From: Paracoccus sp. JM45
GTDB lineage: Bacteria; Pseudomonadota; Alphaproteobacteria; Rhodobacterales; Rhodobacteraceae
Length of the DNA: 64,000 nt
Assembly (NCBI RefSeq): GCF_003590715.1
Contig: NZ_QQVY01000001.1
Location: 675,973-739,972, forward strand
Reading direction: 5' to 3'
Below are positions 8,641 through 17,669 of the stretch, piece after piece. The notes under the pieces were generated by a model. That model was not told where the DNA came from. It worked only from the letters and a program-made list of their open reading frames with translations, and ran no database searches. The translations under genes and the position numbers were made by a program. Position 1 is the stretch's first letter. The number at the start of each line of letters is the position of its first letter.

Positions 8641-10023
8641 ATGTTTCTGTCAGTGTTCGATCTGTTGAAGGTCGGGGTCGGCCCGTCATCCTCACACACG
8701 ATGGGGCCTATGGTGGCGGCATCCCGCTTTCTGGACGCGCTGCGGCTGCAACCGTTCAAGGCGCATGGGTTGCGCGCCAGTCTGCATGGCAGTCTGGCCT
8801 TTACCGGTAAGGGTCATGCCACAGACCGCGCGACCATTCTGGGCCTTGCGGGCTTTACCCCCGCCAATATGGACCCCGAGGCCGCCGAAACAACCCTGCA
8901 GGACATCCGTGACAGCCGCCAGATCACCCCTCCGCGGTTGGAGGTGTTGAAATTCGATCCCGACACCGATCTGGTCTTTGATTACGACACCCCGCTGACG
9001 GGACATGCCAACGGGATGACAATCTCGGCGACCGACGCGCAGGGTGATGTTATCTTCCACCAGATCTATTATTCGATCGGCGGCGGCTTCGTCATGACCG
9101 ACGAAGAACTGGAACAGCGCAAGACCGAAGGGCGCAGCGATGCCACCGCCAGTGTGCCATGGCCCTTTGCCACCGCCGACCAGATGCTGGAAATGGCCGA
9201 AACCTCGGGTAAATCCATCGCCCGCATGAAAGAGGAAAACGAGCTATGCTTCCGGTCCCGCCCCGAATTGCACGACGGGCTAATGCAGATCTGGCAGGTA
9301 ATGCGCGACTGTATGGAGCGCGGATTGACGACCGACGGCATTCTGCCCGGCGGGCTGAACGTCCGCCGCCGCGCCAAGGCCATCCATGAAAAGCTGGTGG
9401 CCGAACGCGGCCTGAACATGGCCGCCCCGCATATCATCAACGACTGGATGTCCACATACGCCATGGCCGTGAACGAGGAAAACGCCGCCGGCGGTCAGGT
9501 CGTCACCGCCCCCACCAATGGCGCGGCAGGCACCATGCCAGCAGTAATTCGCTATTGGCTGGACCATGTGCCGGGGGCGTCGGAACGGTCCCTGCCCGAT
9601 TTCCTGCTGACGGCGGCGGCGGTCGGCGGGCTGATCAAGCATAACGCCTCGATTTCGGGTGCCGAATGCGGCTGTCAGGCCGAAGTGGGCGCCGCATCGG
9701 CCATGGCGGCAGCCGGTCTTGCCGCCGTGCTGGGTGGCACCCCCCGCCAGATCGAAAACGCCGCCGAAATTGCCTTGGAACATCACCTTGGCATGACCTG
9801 CGATCCCGTGGCGGGGCTGGTGCAGGTGCCCTGTATCGAACGCAACGGTCTTGGGGCGATCAAGGCGATCAGCGCGGCCAGCCTGTCGATGCGCGGCGAT
9901 GGCCATCACATCGTGTCGCTGGATGTCGCGATCGAAACCATGCGCCAGACGGGGCGCGATATGTCGGATAAATACAAGGAAACATCCCTTGGCGGATTGG
10001 CCGTGAATGTTCCCAATTGCTAG
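8641..10023 (+). CDS. sdaA: L-serine dehydratase (single chain)
   Basis: Iron-sulfur enzyme that deaminates L-serine to pyruvate and ammonia. The N-terminal half carries the beta-domain signature [19 protein letters not shown]; the C-terminal half carries the alpha-domain cysteines for the 4Fe-4S cluster ([10 protein letters not shown] and [20 protein letters not shown]). This is the fused alpha-beta form, 460 residues. Start at 8641 is supported by an AAGGGGGG ribosome site 5 bases upstream; the frame is open further upstream but without family similarity. Convergent with the HWE kinase, overlapping it by 4 bp at the 3' ends. Confidence 0.95.
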   Translation: MFLSVFDLLKVGVGPSSSHTMGPMVAASRFLDALRLQPFKAHGLRASLHGSLAFTGKGHATDRATILGLAGFTPANMDPEAAETTLQDIRDSRQITPPRLEVLKFDPDTDLVFDYDTPLTGHANGMTISATDAQGDVIFHQIYYSIGGGFVMTDEELEQRKTEGRSDATASVPWPFATADQMLEMAETSGKSIARMKEENELCFRSRPELHDGLMQIWQVMRDCMERGLTTDGILPGGLNVRRRAKAIHEKLVAERGLNMAAPHIINDWMSTYAMAVNEENAAGGQVVTAPTNGAAGTMPAVIRYWLDHVPGASERSLPDFLLTAAAVGGLIKHNASISGAECGCQAEVGAASAMAAAGLAAVLGGTPRQIENAAEIALEHHLGMTCDPVAGLVQVPCIERNGLGAIKAISAASLSMRGDGHHIVSLDVAIETMRQTGRDMSDKYKETSLGGLAVNVPNC

Positions 10024-11105
10024 GCGGTCAACCGCCCCCGCAAGCTGTAATGCAGACCTTCGGGGCGGTAATCGGCCTGCCCTTCGCCGTCAAAATAGGC
10101 AGGCACGATCATATTGACCAGCTTTGATCCGAAACCTTCGCGGGCGGGGGGCTGGACCTGCGGACCGCCGGTTTCGACCCAATCCAGTGCGAAATCATCC
10201 CCCTGAACCGACCAGACCAGATCGACGGCACCCTGTTGGGTGGAAAGCGCACCATATTTGGCGGCATTGGTCGATAATTCATAAAGCGCCAGCGACAGAC
10301 CGACCGCCTGCTGCGAACTTAGCCTGACCGAAGGGCCATCCAGCCGGATGCGATCCCCCCCGTCAAGATGTGCCCCGATCGAGCGGCCCATTACTTCGGT
10401 GATATCGGCGCTGTCGCCAAGGCCGGTGAACAACCCCTGGGCGCGGGCCAGTGCCATGATGCGGGCACCGACCGTATCACGCGCCTGCTGGATGGTTTCG
10501 GCATTGCGAAGGCTGGCCGAGACCACGGTCGAGGTGACCGACAGGATATTCTTGATCCGGTGCAGCAATTCTTGCTGCATGATTTGCTGGTTCAGACGCG
10601 CCTGCACGGCATTCGTCACATCGACAGTGATATTGATCAGACCGGCCACGGTGCCGTCATCGTCGAACAGCGGGCTGTAGCTGAAGGTCCAGAAGGTTTC
10701 CTCGTCAAAGCCGTTACGGGTCATGACCAGACGCATTTCTTCGGAATAGGTGCCGCGGCCCGCCAATGTTTCCTCGACCAGAGGACGCACGTCTTCCCAG
10801 ACATCCGACCAGATCTGGCGGAACGGCTGGCCAAGGGCGCGAGATTCCTTTTTGCCAAGGGCCGGAATATAACGGTCGTTGTACAGCATCGTCAGCTGGG
10901 GGCCCCAGAACATGCAGGACGCGTGACGCTGTCCCAGCATGATACGCACCGCACTTAACAGCGACGTGGACCATGTGCCGATCGGACCAAGCGGGGTCGA
11001 GGCCCAGTCGAAAGCCTCGATCGCGCGTGCCATGATACCGTCATCCCAGGAAAAATGGGCCTCGGGCAGGATCTCGGAGATGTGGTGACCGACGCGCGCG
11101 GACAT
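10020..11105 (-). CDS. HWE-family PAS sensor histidine kinase
   Basis: Soluble sensor kinase. An N-terminal PAS domain (about residues 25-165; an FDWASTPLGPIGTWS opening typical of this group) precedes an HWE kinase core: phosphoacceptor LLHRIKNILSVTSTV, N-box ALYELSTNAAKYGALS and the WxE segment LDWVETGGP that names the family. No membrane helices. In alphaproteobacteria HWE kinases often feed the general stress response (PhyR/EcfG) or light sensing, but no partner response regulator lies nearby, so the output is unknown. The protein ends tail to tail with sdaA. Confidence 0.88.
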   Translation of the reverse strand: MSARVGHHISEILPEAHFSWDDGIMARAIEAFDWASTPLGPIGTWSTSLLSAVRIMLGQRHASCMFWGPQLTMLYNDRYIPALGKKESRALGQPFRQIWSDVWEDVRPLVEETLAGRGTYSEEMRLVMTRNGFDEETFWTFSYSPLFDDDGTVAGLINITVDVTNAVQARLNQQIMQQELLHRIKNILSVTSTVVSASLRNAETIQQARDTVGARIMALARAQGLFTGLGDSADITEVMGRSIGAHLDGGDRIRLDGPSVRLSSQQAVGLSLALYELSTNAAKYGALSTQQGAVDLVWSVQGDDFALDWVETGGPQVQPPAREGFGSKLVNMIVPAYFDGEGQADYRPEGLHYSLRGRLTA

Positions 11106-11395
11106 AGCTTTCGAAACCCGATAACAAGGAAGTTATCTGCCCACTATTCCCGCTTTGCGTGCGGGATCAATGATGAACATCGTTATTCCAGAATATTAAG
11201 CGGTTTGAAGCCGGTTTTCCGCTTTACCGGCTAGTCCCTGTTATCTTTTGTTAAATCTCACGACGACATGAGGTGGTTCTTGCAACAGGGCGGCAAGCAC
11301 TTGCCCGTGATCGGGCGTGACGCTTGCCCCACGGTCGCGTGATTGGTAACGCTGGACAAACAGTGATTACGACCGAACCGGAAGGCCAAAGCCCC
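11106..11395. promoter_or_regulatory. Divergent intergenic region with two inverted repeats
   Basis: No gene is visible. GATAAC/GTTATC (11120-11137, 6-base spacer) sits in the leader of the HWE kinase, close to its start. AGCCGGT/ACCGGCT (11209-11232, 10-base spacer) lies mid-region. GC-rich self-complementary pieces (GGCAAGCACTTGCC around 11291) precede the lipoprotein gene. These may be operators for the divergent genes; the regulators are unknown. Confidence 0.35.
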
Positions 11396-11953
11396 ATGTT
11401 CCCGCAACTGCCCGCGCGCCTTGCGCTTCTTGCCCTGATCAGCTTGCCGCTTGTCGCCTGTGATACCCAAGCCATGTCAGATCTGCGCCGCACCGTCGGC
11501 ATCGATCAGGCGGAAACCGAACCCGAAGAACCGGCAGGCCCCCGCCCGCCCGCCGTATCGCCACTGGTCGAACCGATCGAGACCGGAACCGCCAGCGCCC
11601 GCGCCGTCCCCACCGCCGAGCCGCTGACCTATCGCGCGACCAGCTTTGTCGCCGGTGGAAACGAACCGTTCTGGAACGTCGAGATTTCGGGAAATACCGC
11701 GACCTACCGGACGCCGGAAAACCAATCGGGACGCAAGATCGAGGTCAACCGGTTGGTCTTTGACCGCGGTGTCGAATATATTGGCGTCCTGAACGACCGG
11801 CCATTCGTCCTGAACCTGACGGCGACCGAATGTCAGGACACGATGGCGGATAGAACCTCGCCCTTGACGGCGCGCCTGACCATCAGTGGCAAGACCCAGC
11901 AAGGCTGCGGTGCCGTGGCACAAGCGCCCCAAGCGGCCCCCGCTGCCGGATAA
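11396..11953 (+). CDS. COG3650-like lipoprotein
   Basis: Predicted membrane-anchored periplasmic lipoprotein of 185 residues, function unknown. A short signal peptide ends in the lipobox LVAC near residue 22. The folded part (about 85-170) reads ...GNEPFWNVEISGNTATYRTPE and ends with CQDTMADRTSPLTARLTI, the pattern of COG3650/META-like proteins, with a likely C-x-n-C disulfide. A Pro/Glu-rich linker separates anchor and domain. Start chosen at 11396 because it directly precedes the signal peptide; an upstream in-frame codon (11324) would bury it. Confidence 0.75.
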   Translation: MFPQLPARLALLALISLPLVACDTQAMSDLRRTVGIDQAETEPEEPAGPRPPAVSPLVEPIETGTASARAVPTAEPLTYRATSFVAGGNEPFWNVEISGNTATYRTPENQSGRKIEVNRLVFDRGVEYIGVLNDRPFVLNLTATECQDTMADRTSPLTARLTISGKTQQGCGAVAQAPQAAPAAG

Positions 11954-12079
11954 GACAAATGCGGCGCGATCGGCATTCCTGTGTCGACACGCGCCGCAAA
12001 GCCTGCCAAGGCCAACCTTGGTCCCCGACAATTGATCCGTGACACTCTTATCGCCCCGCCCGCCGAAAGGATGCCGCCG

Positions 12080-14287
12080 ATGCGCCGCTCGCGTCTGACA
12101 AGCCAGCTTATGGCCACCACACTGCCTGTCGCCCTTGTGGTCGGCGCAGGCTATGCCATCGCCGACCCGATGCTGGCCCGGAACATGTCGACCTATGGCA
12201 TGCCCGGGGGCATCGACACCCCCACGGCAGAAGCCCTGCCCGAAGGCACATTGGCCGCGACGGTGTCGCAATCCGATTATGCGCTGCGCAGCAATCTGGT
12301 GTTCCAGCCATTGCCCAAGCTGACCACCGCCTTCCGGTATTCCCGGGTCGAGGGAATCAACGATTACCGCAATGACGGTTTTATCTATGACCGGTCTTTC
12401 GATCTGCGTTACCAGATCGTCGATCAGGATGGATGGCGTCCCGCCGTCTCTGTCGGCGTTCAGGATTTTCTGGGCACCGGCGTCTATTCGGGCGAATATA
12501 TCGTTGCCACGCGCGACATCACCCCGACCATCCGCGCCAGTGTGGGTCTGGGATGGGGTACGCTTGCGGGCAAGCCACGGGTCATCGATGCCACATCCGA
12601 AGGCGGAACATCGAATATCGACGACTGGTTCAGCGGCGGGGCGAAACCCTTTGCCTCGGTCAACTGGCAGGTCAATGATAAGCTAAGCCTGACGGCGGAA
12701 TATTCGAACGACATCTATCGCTCGACCTATTCGCTGTCGAACGGCGGCACCATTTCCTATCAGCAGGGAAACGAGGAACCGGGCAACCTGAATTTTGGCG
12801 CCAATTATAAATTCGGCCGCACCTATGAGGTCGGCGTCTATACCATTGGCACCGAAACCATCGGCGCGCAGTTCACCGTCGCCCTGAACCACCGCGACGC
12901 GGCCTATCCGTCGGGGCTGGAATCGGCCCCCGCACCGGTGCGCCCGCGTCCGTCGCGCGATGCCGATCCCGAAGGCTGGTCCGGCCAGTGGTCGCAGGAC
13001 CCCACCGCCCAGCCCGCCATCCAGAAGGTGCTGGCCAATGCGCTGAAAGATGAAGGCCAGCTGCTGGAAAGCATGTCGCTGACCGCCACCCGCGCCGAGG
13101 TTCGCATCCGCAACCAGCGTTATATCCAGCAATCGCAGGCCATCGGTCGCGCAGCGCGCCTGATGACCCGCGCCTTGCCGCCATCCGTGGAAACCTTCGT
13201 CATCACCTCCTCGGCGGATGGTGTGGCGGCGTCTTCGGTGACACTGCGCCGTTCGGATGTCGAGCGTCTGGAAAACACCGAGGCCGGCAAGATCGCGGCC
13301 GTTTCCGCCCTGTCGGATGCGCCCTTGCGTCAGGGTGATCTGACCCCGACCGAAGATCTGTTCCCGCGCCTGCAGTGGAACATCGGCCCCTATCTGGACA
13401 TCAGCCTGTTCGACGCCGATGAACCCGCCCGATACGAGGTCGGTGCAGAAGCCAGCGGCAGCTATGAGATTGTGCCGGGACTGGTGCTGTCGGGAACGCT
13501 GCGTCAGCGGGCCTTTGGCAATCAGGAACAAAGCGGTCCCAGCATCGACGCGGAAGACAATGACGGCGTGCGTGGTGAAAACTATACCGCCGAAGAATAT
13601 CTGGCCGATCCAAGCCTTGAAACCACATCGGAAGGCGTTCCACGGGTGCGTTCGGATGCGCGGATGTATACCGGCAATACCAGCCCGACCATTCCGGAAC
13701 TGACCGCTGCGTGGTTTGCCCGTCCGACCGAACAGATCTATAGCCGCGTTACCGTCGGCCTGCTGGAGGAAGCTTACGGCGGCGTTTCCGCCGAAGTCCT
13801 GTGGAAGCCCGCGAATTCCCCCCTTGCTTTCGGGGCAGAGGTGAACCGCGTCCGCAAGCGTGATTTCGACATGCTTCTGGATTTCCGCGATTACGAGGTC
13901 ACTACGGGGTTCCTGTCGGCCTATTACGAATTCAGTCAGGGCTTTACCGCGCAACTTGACGTTGGCCAGTATCTGGCAGGCGACAAGGGTGCGACCTTTA
14001 CCCTGACCCGCGAATTCGAAAACGGCTGGCGCGTCGGGGCCTATGCCACCAAAACCGACCTGAGCGCCGAAGAATTCGGCGAAGGCAGCTTTGACAAGGG
14101 TATCACCCTGTCCATTCCGATCGGCTGGGCCACCGGCAACGCAACGCGGGACCGTGCATCCACGACCATCAAGTCCCTGTCGCGCGACGGCGGCGCCAAG
14201 CTGGAGGTCAACGACCGCCTGTATGACAAGGTCCGCGACAGCCAGACCGTCAAACTTTACCAAGGCTGGGGGAGCTTCTGGCGATGA
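12080..14287 (+). CDS. yjbH: YjbH-like outer membrane protein (exopolysaccharide)
   Basis: Large predicted beta-barrel of the YjbH/DUF940 family, linked in enterobacteria to exopolysaccharide production. A signal peptide (residues 1-28, AIA cleavage) is followed by a Ser/Gly/Tyr-rich strand-forming chain with many alternating motifs (for example GVQDFLGTGVYSGEYIVAT, and an end in YQGWGSFWR). Start 12080 (735 residues) is preferred because GAAAGG lies 8 bases ahead of it; starts at 12071 and 11981 fit worse. The stop overlaps the yjbF start (ATGA), so the two are coupled. The usual yjbE and yjbG partners are not in this window. Confidence 0.85.
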   Translation: MRRSRLTSQLMATTLPVALVVGAGYAIADPMLARNMSTYGMPGGIDTPTAEALPEGTLAATVSQSDYALRSNLVFQPLPKLTTAFRYSRVEGINDYRNDGFIYDRSFDLRYQIVDQDGWRPAVSVGVQDFLGTGVYSGEYIVATRDITPTIRASVGLGWGTLAGKPRVIDATSEGGTSNIDDWFSGGAKPFASVNWQVNDKLSLTAEYSNDIYRSTYSLSNGGTISYQQGNEEPGNLNFGANYKFGRTYEVGVYTIGTETIGAQFTVALNHRDAAYPSGLESAPAPVRPRPSRDADPEGWSGQWSQDPTAQPAIQKVLANALKDEGQLLESMSLTATRAEVRIRNQRYIQQSQAIGRAARLMTRALPPSVETFVITSSADGVAASSVTLRRSDVERLENTEAGKIAAVSALSDAPLRQGDLTPTEDLFPRLQWNIGPYLDISLFDADEPARYEVGAEASGSYEIVPGLVLSGTLRQRAFGNQEQSGPSIDAEDNDGVRGENYTAEEYLADPSLETTSEGVPRVRSDARMYTGNTSPTIPELTAAWFARPTEQIYSRVTVGLLEEAYGGVSAEVLWKPANSPLAFGAEVNRVRKRDFDMLLDFRDYEVTTGFLSAYYEFSQGFTAQLDVGQYLAGDKGATFTLTREFENGWRVGAYATKTDLSAEEFGEGSFDKGITLSIPIGWATGNATRDRASTTIKSLSRDGGAKLEVNDRLYDKVRDSQTVKLYQGWGSFWR

Positions 14288-14946
14288 TCACTGCATATGC
14301 ACGTAACGGCGCAATGGCGCTGACCCTGCTGGCCACGCTGTCCGCCTGTGCCAATCAGGACGCCGATAGCACCCCGACATCGGCTGCATCGGTTCTGGTG
14401 CAGACGGCGCGGGACGCAATCACCGCCCGTCAGCAGGCCAAGACGCCAGCGCCTGTCCGCACGCCGCAGGAACAGGCAACCGAGGCGTTGCGCGTCAATG
14501 CCGGACCGCTGATCCAGGTCGGCTTCGAATCCTTGGGTCGCAATCAGGTTCTGGCGCTGACGGGCCAGAACGGCACGATGCGCACCTATATGACCCCCGC
14601 AGAAGAGGCGGTGATTCTGCGCAATGGCATGCTGGTCGGCACCAAGGGATTTGGCAACGATCTGGCCGTGGCCGAACCGGGCACCGAAGGGCTGATCCGC
14701 GCGGGCCAGTCGGGCCGTGGCACCCGCATCATGCGCTATCTGGGCGGCGACGGGCTGGAACGCCCCTTGCAGTTCGATTGCACCACCGGCCCCGGCCCCA
14801 ATGCGGGCGTCATGGTCGAAGATTGCACAGGTCATGGCCTGAGCTTCCAGAACAGCTATGCGGTATCGGGCGGACAGATCCCCGTATCGCGGCAGTGGGT
14901 CGGACCGGCACTGGGCTATATCACGGTGCAAACGCTTCGCCCCTGA
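14284..14946 (+). CDS. yjbF: YjbF/GfcB-family lipoprotein
   Basis: Lipoprotein of 220 residues, lipobox LSAC near residue 22, then a domain of the YjbF/GfcB family found with YjbH or in group 4 capsule clusters. Visible landmarks are LRVNAGPLIQVGFESLGRNQVLALTGQNG and the two-cysteine segment FDCTTGPGPNAGVMVEDCTG. It probably works with YjbH at the outer membrane in polysaccharide export (inference from family pairing). Followed by a strong terminator, so yjbH-yjbF is a closed two-gene operon. Confidence 0.85.
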   Translation: MITAYARNGAMALTLLATLSACANQDADSTPTSAASVLVQTARDAITARQQAKTPAPVRTPQEQATEALRVNAGPLIQVGFESLGRNQVLALTGQNGTMRTYMTPAEEAVILRNGMLVGTKGFGNDLAVAEPGTEGLIRAGQSGRGTRIMRYLGGDGLERPLQFDCTTGPGPNAGVMVEDCTGHGLSFQNSYAVSGGQIPVSRQWVGPALGYITVQTLRP

Positions 14947-14966
14947 GGGTTGCCTGTAAAAATGCG

Positions 14967-14994
14967 AAAAACCGGCCTTCAGGGCCGGTTTTTT
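14967..14994 (+). terminator. Rho-independent terminator after yjbF
   Basis: AAAAACCGGCC, loop TTCAG, GGCCGGTTTTT, ending in a T run; 21 bp past the yjbF stop. Confidence 0.85.
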
Positions 14995-15042
14995 CATGCG
15001 TATTCAGCGAATGCTTCAAAGATAACAGCTGGTCCGCAAATA

Positions 15043-15075
15043 GAAAAAGGGCCGGCCAATGGCCAGCCCTTTTAG
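15043..15075 (-). terminator. Rho-independent terminator for the small 67-residue gene
   Basis: On the minus strand AAAAGGGCTGGCC, loop ATT, GGCCGGCCCTTTTTC. It sits about 30 bp after the stop at 15104 and may also work on the plus strand. Confidence 0.75.
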
Positions 15076-15103
15076 AAACGGATCAAATAGATCCGCTTCG
15101 AGA

Positions 15104-15307
15104 TCAGCTGTCGTCGTCGTCCGAAGCGACTGCAGCGATAACGCCCAGCAGCAGCAGGGCGGGGACAACCAGGCCAGCGTTCGAAGAAGCAGCTTGCTCT
15201 TCGACGATGACGGGCTCAACTTCGACGACGGGTGCGACGTAACCACCGGCCAGAGCCGAGGTTGCGGTCAGGCCGAGGGCGGCAGCGAAAGTAGCGAATT
15301 TGGTCAT
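15104..15307 (-). CDS. Small secreted or membrane protein with acidic tail
   Basis: A 67-residue protein with a signal peptide (MTKFATFAAALGLTATSALA), a Pro/Val/Glu linker, a second hydrophobic helix (LVVPALLLLGVIAAVA) and an acidic end SDDDDS. Start 15307 is chosen because CGGAG lies 7 bases upstream; the Met two codons earlier is too close. It has its own terminator and a leader of its own, which argues for a real, probably well-expressed gene. I recall similar tiny proteins in Rhodobacteraceae, sometimes mislabelled, but know no function. Confidence 0.75.
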   Translation of the reverse strand: MTKFATFAAALGLTATSALAGGYVAPVVEVEPVIVEEQAASSNAGLVVPALLLLGVIAAVASDDDDS

Positions 15308-15506
15308 GATCATGCTCCGTTTCGATTGAAGGCTGCCGTTTCCGGCAACATCGCTGCGACACTTACATAAAGCCCGAGACTTGAAAAGCTGGATTGAATT
15401 GAATCAATCCTAGGGCTGCATGCACTGTTGCATATTGGCCAACCCGCTTTCCGGCGCTTCGTTCCCTCGCCCAATAAACGACGGAAAAAACTGTGACATT
15501 ATGGCA

Positions 15507-16289
15507 CTAGGTACGCCGAACGCCTTGCGACACTAGGAAAATCAGCGCGGCGGCGGTCACAATCGACGGACCGGCCGGCGTGTCCAGTCGCAGGCTGGAA
15601 AACAATCCTGCAACCACAGATGCAGCGGCGATCAGGGCGGCGACGGCGGCCATCCGCTCGGGGGATCGGGCCCATACGCGGGCTGCCGCCGCCGGCACGA
15701 TCAACATGGCGGAAATCAGCAAGGATCCCACCACACGAATCGCAAGGGCGACGACGACGGCCAAGGCCAGCGACAGGACAAGACGTTCGAATTTCGGATT
15801 GATTCCCGCCGCCATGGCCAGTTCCTCGTTCAGGCTGCTGGTCACAAGACGTTGCCACCGCAGAACCAGCAAACCCACGACCAGAATCGCCCCCGTCCAG
15901 ATTAGCGCCAGATCCGGACGCCCCACCGCAAGGATGTCACCAAACAGATATCCGCTCAGGTCGGATCGCGCGCTGGGGACAAAGCTGATCGCCACCAACC
16001 CGAAGGCCAGCGCCGAATGGGACAGCACGCCCAGCATCGTATCCATCACCTGCCCGCGCGCCACCAGCGACGACACCAGAAACGCCATAGACACCGCAAC
16101 AACCAAGGTCCCGATATAGATCGACATGTCGAAAGCCAGCGCCATCGCAACGCCCAGAATTGCCGCATGGGCGGTCGAATCACCGAAATAGGCCATGCGT
16201 CGCCAGACAACAAAGCTGCCCAAGGGCCCTGCCACCAAAGCAAGCCCAAGGCCCGCCAGCACGGCGCGAACAAAGAAGTCATCAAGCAT
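15507..16289 (-). CDS. znuB: Zinc ABC transporter permease ZnuB
   Basis: Integral membrane subunit of the high-affinity zinc importer, 260 residues with about eight hydrophobic helices. ABC-3 family features are visible: WRRMAYFGDSTAHAAILGVA near the N-terminus and LLISAMLIVPAAAARVWA in the second half. Start 16289 overlaps the znuC stop by 8 bp; the longer frame upstream reads in the His-rich tail region of znuC and is not needed. Last gene of zur-znuC-znuB. Confidence 0.93.
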   Translation of the reverse strand: MLDDFFVRAVLAGLGLALVAGPLGSFVVWRRMAYFGDSTAHAAILGVAMALAFDMSIYIGTLVVAVSMAFLVSSLVARGQVMDTMLGVLSHSALAFGLVAISFVPSARSDLSGYLFGDILAVGRPDLALIWTGAILVVGLLVLRWQRLVTSSLNEELAMAAGINPKFERLVLSLALAVVVALAIRVVGSLLISAMLIVPAAAARVWARSPERMAAVAALIAAASVVAGLFSSLRLDTPAGPSIVTAAALIFLVSQGVRRT

Positions 16290-17067
16290 TCTGGGTTTCC
16301 GGATTTTGTGGGCTTGCAGCATCATGGCTGTGGCCACATGCGGGACCATGATCGTGATCATGGTCATGTTGGTGACGATAGAGAGCCAGCATCCCCTGTG
16401 CCTCGGCGCCGAACAGGGCGCGGTATTCGGGGGCGCTGCTGACCGCCTGTGGTGTTCCTTCGCAGCAAATATGCCCGTTCAGACAAATCACACGGTCCGA
16501 GGACCGCATCACCACCAGCAGATCGTGGCTGACCATCAGAATGGCTGCCCCCGACTGGCGGCGCACTTCCTCGATCAGCTGATAGAAGGCAACGATGCCC
16601 GGCTGGTCCAACCCTTGGGTCGGTTCGTCCAGCACCAGCAAATGCGGTGCCCGCAACAAGGCGCGGGCCAGCAGAACGCGCTGGAACTGCCCCCCCGACA
16701 GCTGGGTCAACTGGCGTGGGCCCAATCCGGACACACCGGTCCGTTCCAACACGCCCGCGGCCTCGGCGTCGGTGACGCGGGTGGGCAGCGACAAAAAGCG
16801 ACGGACGGTCATCGGAATGGCGGTATCCAGCTGCACCCGTTGCGGCACATAACCGATACGCAGCCCCTGCTTGCGATCCACCTTGCCACCCGACAGGACC
16901 ATCTGCCCCAACAAGGCGCGAATCAGGGACGATTTACCCGACCCGTTCGGACCGACGACGGTGACAATCTCGCCCTCGGCGATCTGGAAATCGACATCGG
17001 CCAGCACGGGTTCGGATGTACCGGGCCGGTTGATGGTCATGCGATCGGCTTGAATCAGCATGGTCAT
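16282..17067 (-). CDS. znuC: Zinc ABC transporter ATPase ZnuC
   Basis: ATP-binding subunit driving zinc import, 261 residues. Walker A GPNGSGKSS, signature LSGGQFQRVLLARAL, Walker B LLVLDEPTQGLD and H-loop VSHDL are all intact. The C-terminus is His-rich (HQHDHDHDHGPACGHSHD), typical of zinc-handling ZnuC. Start at 17067 overlaps the zur stop (ATGA), so expression is coupled. Confidence 0.95.
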   Translation of the reverse strand: MTMLIQADRMTINRPGTSEPVLADVDFQIAEGEIVTVVGPNGSGKSSLIRALLGQMVLSGGKVDRKQGLRIGYVPQRVQLDTAIPMTVRRFLSLPTRVTDAEAAGVLERTGVSGLGPRQLTQLSGGQFQRVLLARALLRAPHLLVLDEPTQGLDQPGIVAFYQLIEEVRRQSGAAILMVSHDLLVVMRSSDRVICLNGHICCEGTPQAVSSAPEYRALFGAEAQGMLALYRHQHDHDHDHGPACGHSHDAASPQNPETQNA

Positions 17068-17558
17068 TGCACACCGTTTCCGGCGCAGGTCGCGCAAAGG
17101 CCAAGCGCCTCGATCGTGGCACGTTCCAGTTGGAAGCCCGCTTGACGGGCCACATCGGCCAAAGCATCGCGCACGGGCGTGGCCATCGCCTCGGCGACCT
17201 TGTCGCAACTGCGGCAGATCAGGAAAACCGGCTGGTGGTCATGGCCGGGGTCCAGACAGGCGGCGAAGGCGTTCAGCCGTTGCAACCGGTGGGCCAGACC
17301 ATGCTGGACCAGAAACTCCAACGCGCGATAGGCGACGGGCGGCTGGCGCCCGTAACCTTCGGCGGCAAGACGGTCCAGAACCTCGTAGGCGCCCATCGCG
17401 CGGTGGCTTTCCAGCAGGATTTCCAGCGTACGACGCCGCACGGGGGTCAGTCGGGCGCCCTGATTTTTCAACCGGTCGGCGGCTTCGTCCAGCGCACGAT
17501 GGGCGCAAAGCCGGTGGTCATGCGGCGCGAAAGCCGCAGCAATTGCATCATCGGTCAC
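17064..17558 (-). CDS. zur: Zinc uptake regulator Zur (Fur family)
   Basis: Zinc-sensing repressor of 164 residues. N-terminal winged helix (LTPVRRRTLEILLESHRAMGAYEVLDRL), then a dimerisation domain with HDHQPVFLICRSCDKV and a second CATCAG pair, together the structural zinc site of the Fur superfamily. It leads the znuCB operon and faces znuA, with a palindromic operator in between, so it is predicted to repress both units and itself when zinc is plentiful. Confidence 0.94.
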   Translation of the reverse strand: MTDDAIAAAFAPHDHRLCAHRALDEAADRLKNQGARLTPVRRRTLEILLESHRAMGAYEVLDRLAAEGYGRQPPVAYRALEFLVQHGLAHRLQRLNAFAACLDPGHDHQPVFLICRSCDKVAEAMATPVRDALADVARQAGFQLERATIEALGLCATCAGNGVQ

Positions 17559-17610
17559 AGGAATGACAGCCTTTCACGCATAGCGTTACTTTATTACATT
17601 TTGATTGACT

Positions 17611-17625
17611 TGTTATCTCATAACA
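17611..17625. promoter_or_regulatory. Zur operator between zur and znuA
   Basis: TGTTATCTCATAACA is a perfect 6-bp inverted repeat around three bases, 53 bp before the zur start and 45 bp before the znuA start, in an AT-rich stretch. Form and place match Zur boxes of divergent alphaproteobacterial znu loci. Confidence 0.8.
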
Positions 17626-17669
17626 CAGAAAACCCGCGCATCGCAATAAACCCCAATCAGGAGATCACC

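Noticed and set aside
12683..14263. A 526-codon minus-strand frame opposite yjbH
   Set aside because: Antisense to a clear YjbH barrel protein; composition is a mirror artefact.
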